The translations under genes were made by a program, and so were the position numbers. From Pontibacillus salipaludis (GTDB lineage: Bacteria; Bacillota; Bacilli; Bacillales; BH030062): a DNA stretch of 64,000 bases. Under the pieces are notes generated by a model that was not told the origin of the DNA, made no database searches, and saw only the letters and a list, made by a program, of their open reading frames with translations. The DNA lies in assembly GCF_014642405.1 (NCBI RefSeq), contig NZ_BMIN01000016.1:35535-99534 (forward strand). Reading direction: 5' to 3'. This document shows positions 51,497 through 59,647 of the stretch, piece after piece. Position 1 is the stretch's first letter. Every line of letters begins with the position of its first letter.

Positions 51497-51937
51497 TCAG
51501 ATGATCTCGCCATTATAAGTATTAGAAGGGAGGGTATGGAAGTCGTAAGCGATCAAGTCCTCTAATGAATGAACAAATGCTCTTCCTGACTCCGCAATCA
51601 TAAGATTCATAACGGTATCCTTTTCAGTATAAACAATAATGGGGATGCGATGTGCATAAGCAAACCCCATTTCCCACATCGTGCCGGAATCCGGATAGGG
51701 TTTATCACCACTATCATGGATGGCGACCATTACATCTGACTCTAAAATGTGTATCACATCGTTTGAGAAGACGGCTTTTCTCCATCGTTCTTCTCCAAAC
51801 TCTAGAGGTTTGAACTGGTTTTTCATGGGGATAAAGACTTCTAATCCCTTGATATCTTGTAGAACTTCAGCAATTTCTCGTACCCGTTCACGTTCTTCTT
51901 CGTTAAAGAAAGGACCTGCTAAGAAAACTTTCATCAT
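51497..51937 (-). CDS. Nucleoside 2-deoxyribosyltransferase-like protein
   Basis: About 147 residues. The start KVFLAGPFFNEEER, DSDVMVAIHDSGD-like strand (ESDVMVAIHDSG) and DSGTMWEMGFAYAHRIPII, with the catalytic glutamate in the WEMGFA segment, are the nucleoside 2-deoxyribosyltransferase/DNPH1 pattern. These enzymes cleave or exchange the N-glycosidic bond of deoxynucleosides or deoxynucleotides. AAAGGTGG precedes tandem ATG codons at 51937 and 51934; the longer open frame has no site. It diverges from a phosphodiesterase gene only 28 bases away. Confidence 0.88.
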   Translation of the reverse strand: MMKVFLAGPFFNEEERERVREIAEVLQDIKGLEVFIPMKNQFKPLEFGEERWRKAVFSNDVIHILESDVMVAIHDSGDKPYPDSGTMWEMGFAYAHRIPIIVYTEKDTVMNLMIAESGRAFVHSLEDLIAYDFHTLPSNTYNGEII

Positions 51938-51965
51938 ATAACCACCTTTAGGAAGGAATGAGAAA

Positions 51966-52454
51966 ATGAGAATAATCGTTATCTCTGATACACATATGCC
52001 AAAGAAGGGGGAAGCATTCCCTGAATCTTTAATACAAGAGTTAAGGCACGTAGACTTAATCATTCATGCAGGAGATTGGAGTAGTAGAGGGATTTACGAA
52101 GCACTAGTTTCTTATGGAGAGGTAAAAGGTGTTCAAGGGAATGTTGAAGAAGATGAAATTCGAGAACTTCTTCCTGAAAAGTTACTTTTAGAAATCGATG
52201 GATATAAAATAGGTGTTGTTCATGGACATGGGGAGAAGAAGACTACTGAAAAACGTGTGATTGAAGCATTTGAGGAAGAGGAAGTCGATCTCATTATCTT
52301 TGGCCATTCACACTTACCACTCACAAGATGGGTGAAAAAGACACTCCTATTCAACCCAGGATCTCTAATGGACAAGCGTAAACTTCCATATGGATCTTAC
52401 GGAATTATTGATACCTCAAATGGATTAAGATGTACTCACCGTTATATTACATAG
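51966..52454 (+). CDS. YfcE/MJ0936-type metallophosphoesterase
   Basis: A 162-residue dimetal phosphodiesterase. Metal ligands are visible in VISDTHMPKKG (Asp8, His10), IIHAGDWSS (Asp), VQGNVEED (Asn), VVHGHGEK (His) and IFGHSHLP (His, His). Family members hydrolyse phosphodiesters such as cyclic nucleotides or test substrates; the natural substrate is unknown. AGGAAGGAATGAG precedes the ATG. The gene is divergent from the deoxyribosyltransferase gene and ends just before composite repeat copy 3. Confidence 0.92.
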   Translation: MRIIVISDTHMPKKGEAFPESLIQELRHVDLIIHAGDWSSRGIYEALVSYGEVKGVQGNVEEDEIRELLPEKLLLEIDGYKIGVVHGHGEKKTTEKRVIEAFEEEEVDLIIFGHSHLPLTRWVKKTLLFNPGSLMDKRKLPYGSYGIIDTSNGLRCTHRYIT

Positions 52455-52463
52455 GTCTTAAAA

Positions 52464-53126
52464 CTAGGCTCTGTTAAAGTTTGCTGTTGTTATTCTTTAA
52501 AACAAGCTTGTTCAAGAATAGGGCAGTATTGTTGAAGACTCGAAGCTGAGAGAATGTTTCCGTTTGCTTTAGTTGAGCGTAAGTTAGGCCTGGAAACCAC
52601 TCGCTTTCCTGTGGGGAGCTGGTGAGCCTCCTCACCCGGCAAGCCGACCTCCGGGGTCTCACCTAGATTAGAAAGTGCAGGCGTGGTGTCCAGGACCCTA
52701 CGGACAAGACAGCTTTTTGGAAAAGGCGATAAGCCTTTGTAAAAAAGATGACTTGTCACGCTAGGTCCTCCACGCCGGAACTAGACTGGCTCTTCTTCCC
52801 ACGAGAGTCTCGCAGTTTCCAGGCCTACCTTTTCCGTATTAGGGTGAACGGAAACAAGCCATATGAGAAGAAACAAAATTACTTTGTGTGATTCCAGGAC
52901 CGTTAACCTAGTTAACGTAAGGGCTAGCTCGGGGACTGCGAGACTCCCGCGGGGTAAGGAGCCTAGGGAAGACCCCACAGAGAGCGTTAGCGAACGAGGA
53001 GGCTTCCCAGCTCCCCGCAGGAAAGCGAGTTGTCCCCGAGCAAGCCCAAGCACTCATAATCGTAACGGCCCTTTCCACACTAAAGTGTCTCAGCTTAGAG
53101 TCTTCTATATAAGGGGGCTTATATGG
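52464..53126. repeat. Composite palindromic repeat, copy 3, carrying a nested insertion
   Basis: A 663-bp element. The left AT-rich tail (CTCTGTTAAAGTTTG onward), TTGAAGACTCGAAGCTGAGA, module A (52585-52827, arms TAGGCCTGGAAAC), the spacer with GGAAACAAGCCATATGAG, module B (52927-53041, arms GCTCGGGGAC) and the right edge GTGTCTCAGCTTAGAGTCTT with CATATAAGG-type palindrome all match copy 1 in reverse complement. Removing an internal insertion of about 120 bases in module A leaves about 541 bp, the size of copy 1. It lies between convergent genes. Confidence 0.92.
52680..52776. repeat. Nested hairpin element inside repeat copy 3
   Basis: An extended imperfect hairpin. Nested complementary pairs are GGCGTGG (52680-52686)/CCACGCC (52770-52776), AGGACC (52692-52697)/GGTCCT (52764-52769), GACAAG (52703-52708)/CTTGTC (52752-52757), CTTTTT (52713-52718)/AAAAAG (about 52742-52747) and AAAGGC (52722-52727)/GCCTTT (52733-52738) around GATAA. 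It interrupts module A at CACCTAG, where copy 2 reads CACCTAGGCTCTTCT without interruption. CTAG occurs at both borders, possibly a target-site duplication. Confidence 0.8.
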
Positions 53127-53160
53127 AAGACTCTAAGCATTAACAGACTTAAACTAAATT

Positions 53161-53186
53161 CCCCACTCTTAAAAATAAGAGTGGGG
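53161..53186 (-). terminator. Terminator of the arsR-rnz-aldehyde dehydrogenase operon
   Basis: CCCCACTCTTA (53161-53171) pairs with TAAGAGTGGGG (53176-53186) around a 4-base loop, directly after the dehydrogenase stop on the minus strand. The T run is weak (AATTTAGTTT). Confidence 0.75.
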
Positions 53187-53191
53187 AGTGT

Positions 53192-54559
53192 TTATTTGAG
53201 TAATTTTTTTATAAGTTTTAGACCGTGTTTACGGCCAGGATAGCGAATGGAAAGGTCAAACTTCGTCGTTTGTTTAACGATTCCTTTTGAATGAGTGAAG
53301 GCATCAAAGCTTGCTTTACCGTGATAGCTACCTACGCCACTTTGACCAACGCCTCCAAAGGGGAGGTGAGGATTAGCAACGTGGAAGAGGGTGTCATTTA
53401 TACACCCACCCCCGAAAGATAACTTAGATAAGATATCTTCTTGTTTCTGTTCATCCTCAGAAAAATAATAGAGAGCAAGAGGTTTTTCGTGGTTTCTCAC
53501 TTCACTTACAACTTCTTCGATGTCATCGAACGTTAATACAGGTAAGATGGGCCCGAAGATCTCATCCTGCATGACCGCATCATCCCACGTAATGTGATCA
53601 AGAATAGTTGGTTCGATTGAATTTATGTCCTCGTCACGCTCTCCGCCAGCAATCAGTTCTCCATCGTTTAAGTACTTACATAAACGATCGAAATGACGTT
53701 TATTGACGATATGACTGTACTCCTCATTATATAGAGGGTCTTCACCGTAGAGGTCTTTGATGGCTTGTTTTAATTTACTTAGCAATTCAGGTTTAACAGA
53801 CCAATGGACATATACATAATCAGGGGCAATACACGTTTGACCAGCGTTGGTGAACTTACCCCAAGCAATCCGTTTTGCAGCTAGGTCGAGATTTGCATCT
53901 TCCTCCACAATTGTTGGACTTTTTCCTCCTAACTCTAATATGACAGGCGTTAGATGTTGGCTTGCTTTTTCCATTACGATTTTTCCAACTGGGACACTAC
54001 CTGTGAAGAATATTAAATCAAAACGCTCTTCAAGTAACTTTTGGCTAACTTCAGCATCTCCTTCAACTACGGCAAGTACAGCAGGATCAAACCATTTATC
54101 TATCATTTCTTTCAATAGAGATGATGTTTCAGGTGTGAGTTCTGATGGTTTTAGAACAACTGTGTTTCCAGCAGCTAAGGCTCCAATAACTGGGGCAAGT
54201 GCGAGTTGAAAAGGGTAATTCCACGGAGCAATTATGAGCGTAACTCCGTAAGGTTCTTGATATAAGTAACTTTTAGATCCTGCGTGTGTAAAAGGCGTCT
54301 TCACCTTTTGAGGTTTCATCCATTCTTTAAGATTTTTTATAGCAGAGGTGATCTCACTATATAAAAATCCAATTTCAGTTGTATAACTTTCAAATTCTGA
54401 TTTATGCAAGTCCCTATAAAGGGCATGAATAATAGATTGCTCATTTTCTTCAATCATGCTCCTGAGTGTGTTTAATTGTTCTTTTCGAAATGAGTAGGGC
54501 TTAGTAGATTCTGTGTAGTAAAATGTTCGTTGATGTTCAACTAACTCATTGATCCTCAA
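53192..54559 (-). CDS. Aldehyde dehydrogenase (YwdH-like class 3 type)
   Basis: A 455-residue NAD(P)-dependent aldehyde dehydrogenase. The Rossmann part has APWNYPFQLALAPVIGALAAGN, VVLKPSE and FTGSVPVGK. The catalytic glutamate is in VILELGGKSP and the catalytic cysteine in NAGQTCIAPDY near residue 244. It is short at the N-terminus, as are the membrane-associated class 3 fatty aldehyde dehydrogenases, and ends in a basic tail (KHGLKLIKKLLK) that may touch the membrane. It is last in an operon with arsR and rnz (12-base gap to rnz). Confidence 0.92.
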   Translation of the reverse strand: MRINELVEHQRTFYYTESTKPYSFRKEQLNTLRSMIEENEQSIIHALYRDLHKSEFESYTTEIGFLYSEITSAIKNLKEWMKPQKVKTPFTHAGSKSYLYQEPYGVTLIIAPWNYPFQLALAPVIGALAAGNTVVLKPSELTPETSSLLKEMIDKWFDPAVLAVVEGDAEVSQKLLEERFDLIFFTGSVPVGKIVMEKASQHLTPVILELGGKSPTIVEEDANLDLAAKRIAWGKFTNAGQTCIAPDYVYVHWSVKPELLSKLKQAIKDLYGEDPLYNEEYSHIVNKRHFDRLCKYLNDGELIAGGERDEDINSIEPTILDHITWDDAVMQDEIFGPILPVLTFDDIEEVVSEVRNHEKPLALYYFSEDEQKQEDILSKLSFGGGCINDTLFHVANPHLPFGGVGQSGVGSYHGKASFDAFTHSKGIVKQTTKFDLSIRYPGRKHGLKLIKKLLK

Positions 54560-54571
54560 CTCAAAACCTCC

Positions 54572-55492
54572 TTAATCGCGTACCATGAAGTGCCTCAAGT
54601 CGGCAGCGATTTCTGTATTAGAAAAATAGCTTTTTGCCTCATTTAATAATTGTTCTACGTCGTTGTCCTGATAGCGAGAAGAAATATGGGTAAGAATTAG
54701 TTGTGCTACTCCTGCGTCTCTTGCTAGTCGAGCTGCCTGAGCTGTTGTGGAATGATAGTAATTATAAGCTAATTCATCTTCATTTTCAGCGAATGTTGCT
54801 TCATGAACTAAAACATCTGCACTTTTTACAAAAGGTATAAAACGCTCATGATACCTTGTGTCCCCGAATACACAAACTTTTCTTCCCTTTTTAGGTGGCC
54901 CAACATAATCCTCACGGTTAATCATTGTTCCATTCTCTAGCATCACGCGAGGCTGATCTTTAATTTGCTGATATATAGGTCCAGGTTGAACGCCTTTTTC
55001 TTTTAATCGCTCCACGAGTAGTTCACCAGGTTTATCCTTTTCCTCAAAAGCATATCCATAGCTCATAATTCCATGGTCTAACTTTTTACAAGATATTACG
55101 AATTGATCATCTTCATAAATCTTACCTTCTTCGATTTCATGAATATGTATATCGTAGGTTAACCTCGTTGAACTAACAGAAAGTGCCGTTTCAATAAACG
55201 TTTTTATACCACGAGGGCCATATATTTCTAAAGGTGAAGTTCCCCCTTGGAAAGAACGGCTTCCTAAAAAACCAGGCAATCCGAAAATATGATCTCCGTG
55301 CAAATGAGTAATAAATATCTTCTCAATTCTTCTAGGCCGGATAGAGGTGTTTAAAATTTGGTGTTGTGTGGCTTCCCCGCAGTCAATAAGCCATGTGCTA
55401 CCTCTTTCCTGTAATAACTGTAAAGCGATGCTTGATACGTTTCGTTTCTTCGAAGGAACACCTGCACCTGTTCCTAAAAAGATAAATTCCAT
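54572..55492 (-). CDS. rnz: Ribonuclease Z
   Basis: A zinc endonuclease that trims the 3' end of tRNA precursors. 306 residues, standard for the short RNase Z form. The first strand is [17 protein letters not shown], the metal motif [15 protein letters not shown] lies near residues 60-72, and later ligands are in VFGDTRYHE (Asp) and [10 protein letters not shown] (His). [10 protein letters not shown] belongs to the substrate-binding region. It lies 10 bases after an ArsR-type regulator gene and 12 before the aldehyde dehydrogenase gene, so this essential enzyme may fall under ArsR control or read-through. Confidence 0.95.
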   Translation of the reverse strand: MEFIFLGTGAGVPSKKRNVSSIALQLLQERGSTWLIDCGEATQHQILNTSIRPRRIEKIFITHLHGDHIFGLPGFLGSRSFQGGTSPLEIYGPRGIKTFIETALSVSSTRLTYDIHIHEIEEGKIYEDDQFVISCKKLDHGIMSYGYAFEEKDKPGELLVERLKEKGVQPGPIYQQIKDQPRVMLENGTMINREDYVGPPKKGRKVCVFGDTRYHERFIPFVKSADVLVHEATFAENEDELAYNYYHSTTAQAARLARDAGVAQLILTHISSRYQDNDVEQLLNEAKSYFSNTEIAADLRHFMVRD

Positions 55493-55502
55493 GATGGTCC
55501 TC

Positions 55503-55808
55503 CTACTCTATGCAATGCTCTTCAACTTCTGCAATCAATTGTTTTAATAAGTCAATTCTGTCTTCAATAGTCAGGAAATAGTACCGTTTGGTTCCTTCCT
55601 TCTCAATGGATACGATACCTGCATCACGTAGGATCTTCAGATGGTGAGATACTGCAGGTCGTGAAAGGGGAGATTTATCGGCTATTTCGTTTACACTTAA
55701 CCGTTTATTTTGGTCTAACAATAGTATTATATCTTGTCTCGCTGTATCTCCCAATGCATGAAACGTTAGAGTGTTCAGGCGAAATAACTGTTCAAATTGA
55801 GTAGACAT
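55503..55808 (-). CDS. ArsR-family winged-helix regulator
   Basis: A 101-residue repressor. The helix-turn-helix is [23 protein letters not shown] near residues 38-60, followed by the wing [14 protein letters not shown]. The metal-binding ELCVCDL of classical ArsR/SmtB is absent; the equivalent region reads SRPAVSHH without cysteines, so it may sense something other than a metal thiol site. It heads a three-gene operon with rnz and an aldehyde dehydrogenase gene. A symmetrical operator candidate lies 21 bases upstream. Confidence 0.9.
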   Translation of the reverse strand: MSTQFEQLFRLNTLTFHALGDTARQDIILLLDQNKRLSVNEIADKSPLSRPAVSHHLKILRDAGIVSIEKEGTKRYYFLTIEDRIDLLKQLIAEVEEHCIE

Positions 55809-55828
55809 GCTTCCATTCCTTCTTTCTG

Positions 55829-55854
55829 TTCGTTAGTTTAAAAGTTTAAACGAA
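55829..55854 (-). promoter_or_regulatory. Candidate ArsR-type operator upstream of the regulator gene
   Basis: The 26-base segment is TTCGTT at one end and AACGAA at the other, with an AT-rich inverted centre (TAAAC/GTTTA). Its position, 21 bases before the regulator start, fits autorepression. Confidence 0.5.
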
Positions 55855-56044
55855 AGGTGGTGTAGAAGCAAGTTTAAATACATGATTTCAACATCTGTCT
55901 AAAGGTGAATGTGAATGGTATAAATAACTTAAGATTTAGAGAACCATAATAGCTATAGAAGTAGCGCATTTTTTTGAGCATCAAAAGACCAGTGTTTCGG
56001 TTACCTGAATAAGCAAAATTTTTTGAAGACTATTAAATGTTTAA

Positions 56045-56074
56045 TTGACACACCCAACTTAGGAAGGGTATGAT
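56045..56074 (+). promoter_or_regulatory. Sigma-A promoter of the tcyABC-type operon
   Basis: A perfect TTGACA (56045-56050) and TATGAT (56069-56074), spaced by 18 bases, lie 68 bases before the binding-protein start. The rest of the interval 55809-56141 holds the arsR operator candidate and no gene I can support. Confidence 0.75.
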
Positions 56075-56141
56075 ATGTATCATCAAAAAAATTAATACTT
56101 ATAAGATTAGTTGGTATTAAACATCATAGGAGGTTGACGAC

Positions 56142-57005
56142 ATGAAGAAATTCTTAGCTGTTATCTCAATTACTTTACTAGCTTTGGTTATTGTTGCATG
56201 TGGTTCTAATGAAGAAGACAATAGTCAGCAAGCTGCAAATGGAGATAACAAGAATGAAGAGGAAAGTACATCAGAAGAAAGCACTAATACCGATCAGGAT
56301 TTATATGAACAAATTAAAGAGGAAGGTGTTCTGCGGGTAGGAACAGAAGGGACGTACCCTCCTTATACTTTCCATGACGAAAACGATGAGCTGACGGGTT
56401 ATGATGTGGAAGTGGCACGTGAAGTAGGAGAACGCCTTGGTCTTGAGGTTAAATTCATGGAAACAAAATGGGATTCTATGTTTGCTGGGCTTAACTCAAA
56501 ACGCTTTGACATGATCGCAAACCAAGTTGGTATTAAGCCAGAACGTAAGGAGAAATATGATTTCACTACACCTTACACCATTTCAACTGCTGTACTTGTT
56601 GCTAAAAAAGGGAATGACAACATTAACAGCTTCGAAGATCTAGAAGGGGTAACAGCTGCTCAATCTTTAACAAGTAACTTTGCTGATATCGCTAAAGAAT
56701 ACGGTGCAGAAGTAACAGGTGTTGAAGGATTCAACGCTGCTATGCAGCTACTAGCTTCTGGACGTGCAGATGCAACTGTGAACGATCGTCTATCCGTTTT
56801 AGATTTTATTAAAGAAAAAGGCGATAACGCTCAGGTAGAAATAGTGGATCGTGAGGATGAAGCCTCTGAGAGTGCGCTTATGGTCCGTAAAGGTAACGAT
56901 AAATTAGTCGAAGCAGTTAATGGCGCTCTGAAAGAAATGAAAGAAGACGGCACATTAGCCGAAATTTCGAAAGAATGGTTTGGCGAAGATGTATCTACTA
57001 AATAA
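56142..57005 (+). CDS. tcyA: Amino-acid (probable cystine) ABC transporter binding lipoprotein
   Basis: A 287-residue periplasmic-binding-type protein, anchored by a lipoprotein signal with lipobox VIVACGS (Cys20). A disordered, Asn/Glu/Ser-rich linker (to about 50) precedes the family 3 solute-binding domain: GVLRVGTEGTYPPYTFHDEN, LTGYDVEVAREVGERLG, and FTTPYTISTAVLV. The best-matching Bacillus relative appears to be TcyA (cystine), judged from the FNAAMQLLASGRADATVNDRL segment and gene order. Another polar amino acid is possible. ATG 56142 follows TAGGAGG. It is first of the operon. Confidence 0.9.
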   Translation: MKKFLAVISITLLALVIVACGSNEEDNSQQAANGDNKNEEESTSEESTNTDQDLYEQIKEEGVLRVGTEGTYPPYTFHDENDELTGYDVEVAREVGERLGLEVKFMETKWDSMFAGLNSKRFDMIANQVGIKPERKEKYDFTTPYTISTAVLVAKKGNDNINSFEDLEGVTAAQSLTSNFADIAKEYGAEVTGVEGFNAAMQLLASGRADATVNDRLSVLDFIKEKGDNAQVEIVDREDEASESALMVRKGNDKLVEAVNGALKEMKEDGTLAEISKEWFGEDVSTK

Positions 57006-57693
57006 TGTATTGTACTCTGCGGTATTCGACGCAGACCGATATACCGATATTGCACAGAGTTCCTTTCTCCCGTTGGTGAAAGGAGCTCTCTTCTATTCCA
57101 TTCCAATGACTCTTATATCGTTTGTTATTGGGATTATGTTAGCCATTACGACTGCTTTATTTCGTATATCTGGTATAAAATTGCTTAGCGGGATAGCCAG
57201 GGTATACATATCCATTATTCGAGGAACCCCGCTACTTGTGCAATTGTTTATTATATTCTTTGGGTTACCATCGATAGGCATTAAAATAGACCCCTTCCCA
57301 GCTGCTATTATTGGGTTCTCATTAAATACAGGGGCATATGCATCTGAAATCATTCGCGCAGCTATTCTTTCCATTCCTAAAGGGCAGTGGGAAGCTTCAC
57401 AATCAATCGGGATGTCGTATGGACAGTCATTGAGGCGTGTCATTTTGCCACAAGCAACTCGGGTATCTATACCACCCTTATCGAACTCATTTATTAGTCT
57501 GGTAAAGGATACTTCTCTAGCTTCGACGATTTTAGTAGCTGAGATGTTCCGTAAAGCTCAAGAAATTGTAGCAAATACCTATGAACCACTTCTTTTATAT
57601 GTGGAAGCCGCCTTAATCTATTGGATTATTTGTTTTATATTATCTCTTGTACAAGATCAAATTGAGAATAAACTAAACCGCTACGTTAGTTGA
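56989..57693 (+). CDS. tcyB: Amino-acid (probable cystine) ABC transporter permease
   Basis: A 234-residue inner-membrane permease with about five helices. The ATPase-contact EAA loop is [24 protein letters not shown], and the family motif [19 protein letters not shown] is near residue 80. It pairs with the adjacent binding protein and ATPase. The ATG at 56989 overlaps the binding-protein stop by 17 bases, and no good ribosome site is visible, so translation is probably coupled. The frame upstream of this ATG lies within the previous gene. Confidence 0.9.
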   Translation: MYLLNNVLYSAVFDADRYTDIAQSSFLPLVKGALFYSIPMTLISFVIGIMLAITTALFRISGIKLLSGIARVYISIIRGTPLLVQLFIIFFGLPSIGIKIDPFPAAIIGFSLNTGAYASEIIRAAILSIPKGQWEASQSIGMSYGQSLRRVILPQATRVSIPPLSNSFISLVKDTSLASTILVAEMFRKAQEIVANTYEPLLLYVEAALIYWIICFILSLVQDQIENKLNRYVS

Positions 57694-57709
57694 AGTTAGG
57701 AGCTTGTGT

Positions 57710-58447
57710 ATGCTATCCATTCAGAATTTGCACAAACAATTTGGCAACCTAGTGGTCTTAGATGGGATTGACCTAAACGTTGATAAAGGGAAAGTGGTTG
57801 TTGTAATTGGACCATCTGGTTCTGGAAAAACAACGTTGCTACGTTGTTTAAATGTCCTTGAGACACCAACAAAAGGAAATATTTCTATCCAAAAAGCTCA
57901 CTTAAACTTCGGCGGAAAAGTAGCTAAAAAGGATATCCAAACATTGCGCAAGCAGACTGGGATGGTGTTTCAAACATACAACCTCTTTCCTCATATGACT
58001 GCTCTTGAAAATGTAATTGAAGGACCTGTTACTGTTCAAAAGGTCAATAAGGAAAAAGCAAAAGAGAAAGGCATTCAGCTATTGCAAAAAGTTGGACTTG
58101 GAGACAAAGTTGATTTTTATCCACATCAACTTTCGGGTGGACAACAACAAAGGGTAGGGATTGCTCGTGCCCTAGCTATTGATCCTGAAGTTATGTTGTT
58201 TGATGAACCTACCTCTGCTTTGGATCCAGAACTTGTAGGCGAAGTATTACGTGTTATGAAAGAGCTTGCCAATGAAGGCATGACGATGGTGGTGGTCACT
58301 CATGAGATGAGCTTCGCAAAGGAAGTAGCTGATGAAGTACTTTTCATGGACAAAGGGCAGGTTGTCGAACGCGGTCATCCAGAAGAGATTTTCACACATC
58401 CTAAACAAGAAAGAACCCGTCAATTTTTAAACTTAATAAGTGAGTGA
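57710..58447 (+). CDS. tcyC: Amino-acid (probable cystine) ABC transporter ATPase
   Basis: The cytoplasmic ATPase of the importer, 245 residues. Walker A is GPSGSGKTT near residue 32, the Q-loop [15 protein letters not shown], the signature [10 protein letters not shown], and Walker [15 protein letters not shown]. These are typical for polar-amino-acid importers (GlnQ/TcyC group). ATG 57710, seven bases after TTAGGAG, is preferred over TTG 57704. It is third in the operon, 16 bases after the permease gene, and is followed by a strong terminator. Confidence 0.93.
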   Translation: MLSIQNLHKQFGNLVVLDGIDLNVDKGKVVVVIGPSGSGKTTLLRCLNVLETPTKGNISIQKAHLNFGGKVAKKDIQTLRKQTGMVFQTYNLFPHMTALENVIEGPVTVQKVNKEKAKEKGIQLLQKVGLGDKVDFYPHQLSGGQQQRVGIARALAIDPEVMLFDEPTSALDPELVGEVLRVMKELANEGMTMVVVTHEMSFAKEVADEVLFMDKGQVVERGHPEEIFTHPKQERTRQFLNLISE

Positions 58448-58488
58448 ATGCCCATCTATAACAGACCAACTAATGATAAAGCTAAATG

Positions 58489-58529
58489 AAAAGGAGTATG
58501 AAACGTTTACGTTTCATACTCCTTTTTTT
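58489..58529 (+). terminator. Terminator of the tcyABC-type operon
   Basis: A perfect 17-bp stem (58489-58505 with 58510-58526) containing GGAGTATGAAACG/CGTTTCATACTCC, with the loop TTTA and a run of seven T residues. Confidence 0.9.
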
Positions 58530-58555
58530 GTTGAAATAGAAGTGGACCGTTTTGG

Positions 58556-59575
58556 TTACATCCAGCCTCGTTTGTACTGAACTGGACCTTCAAGTTCCAC
58601 TCCGAGTTCATCGGCGGCAGCTTTAGGCCAATAAGGATTTCGTAGCATGGCACGTGCAACGAAGACTAAATCTGCTCTTTTGTTACGAATCACTTCTTCA
58701 GCCTGAAGACCGGAAGTGATCATACCAACTGCACCAGTTGCAATTGATGCTTGGTTACGAATTTGCTCTGCGTACTGGAGCTGATACCCGGGATACACTT
58801 CTGGACGAACGGGTACAACTCCGCCAGAACTACAATCAATTAAATGGATTCCTAGTGCTTTCATACGCTCTGCATAGTAAAGGAAATCCTCCATTTGATT
58901 GCCATTCTCATCGTGTTCATTAGCTGAAATGCGTACAAAAATCGGACCATCCCATGCTGTTTTGACTTCTTCAATCACTTCTTCTAAGAAACGGAATCGT
59001 CCACTACGGTCTCCACCATATTCGTCAGAACGTTTATTTGTTAAGGGAGACAAGAACTGACTAATTAAATAACCGTGAGCCCCGTGTAACTCAATAATAT
59101 CAAAGTGTGCTTCTTTGGAACGTCGGGCAGCTTCCTTGAAGGCCTCTATTGTTCGTTTTATATCCTGATTGGTCATTTCAGTTGGTGTCTTCATGTCTTC
59201 TTTGAAAGGTATAGGACTTGGTGCAAATATATCTTGATCTAATATGGCCTTACGACCGGCGTGTCCTAATTGAATGGCTGACCTTGCTCCATGACGATGT
59301 ATTCCTTCATTAATTTCTTGTAATCCTTCAATATGTTCGTCGCTCCATATACCGAGGTCTTGTGGAGAAATTCGTCCCTCAGGTAATACTGAGGTTGCTT
59401 CAATCATAATAAGGCCTGCCTGGCCTGCAGCGCGGCTTTCATAATGGGCTAAATGAAACGGAGCTACTTTGCCGTCTTCTGTGTGTGAAGAGTACATACA
59501 CATTGGGGACATAGCGATCCGGTTTTTTAATGTTACTTTTCCAAATGTAATAGGGGAGAATAAACTAGATTCCAT
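58556..59575 (-). CDS. namA: NADPH dehydrogenase, Old Yellow Enzyme family (YqjM)
   Basis: A 339-residue FMN-dependent ene-reductase that reduces activated double bonds of unsaturated aldehydes, ketones and nitro compounds with NADPH, as part of electrophile defence. The barrel has [20 protein letters not shown] at the start, containing the conserved FMN-site cysteine. It continues with [31 protein letters not shown] and FVRISANE. Length and motifs match B. subtilis YqjM closely. It is monocistronic, convergent with the tcyABC-type operon, and GGAGG precedes the ATG. Confidence 0.94.
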   Translation of the reverse strand: MESSLFSPITFGKVTLKNRIAMSPMCMYSSHTEDGKVAPFHLAHYESRAAGQAGLIMIEATSVLPEGRISPQDLGIWSDEHIEGLQEINEGIHRHGARSAIQLGHAGRKAILDQDIFAPSPIPFKEDMKTPTEMTNQDIKRTIEAFKEAARRSKEAHFDIIELHGAHGYLISQFLSPLTNKRSDEYGGDRSGRFRFLEEVIEEVKTAWDGPIFVRISANEHDENGNQMEDFLYYAERMKALGIHLIDCSSGGVVPVRPEVYPGYQLQYAEQIRNQASIATGAVGMITSGLQAEEVIRNKRADLVFVARAMLRNPYWPKAAADELGVELEGPVQYKRGWM

Positions 59576-59647
59576 AAGAAAGTGTGCCTCCTTTACCTTT
59601 ATGTAAGTACGAATATATTATTTCATAATCGAGACTTCTTTACATGT

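Noticed and set aside
52474..53243. Open frames of 62-126 codons over repeat copy 3
   Set aside because: They cross the nested hairpin and the repeat arms, and have no start signals or recognisable protein features.
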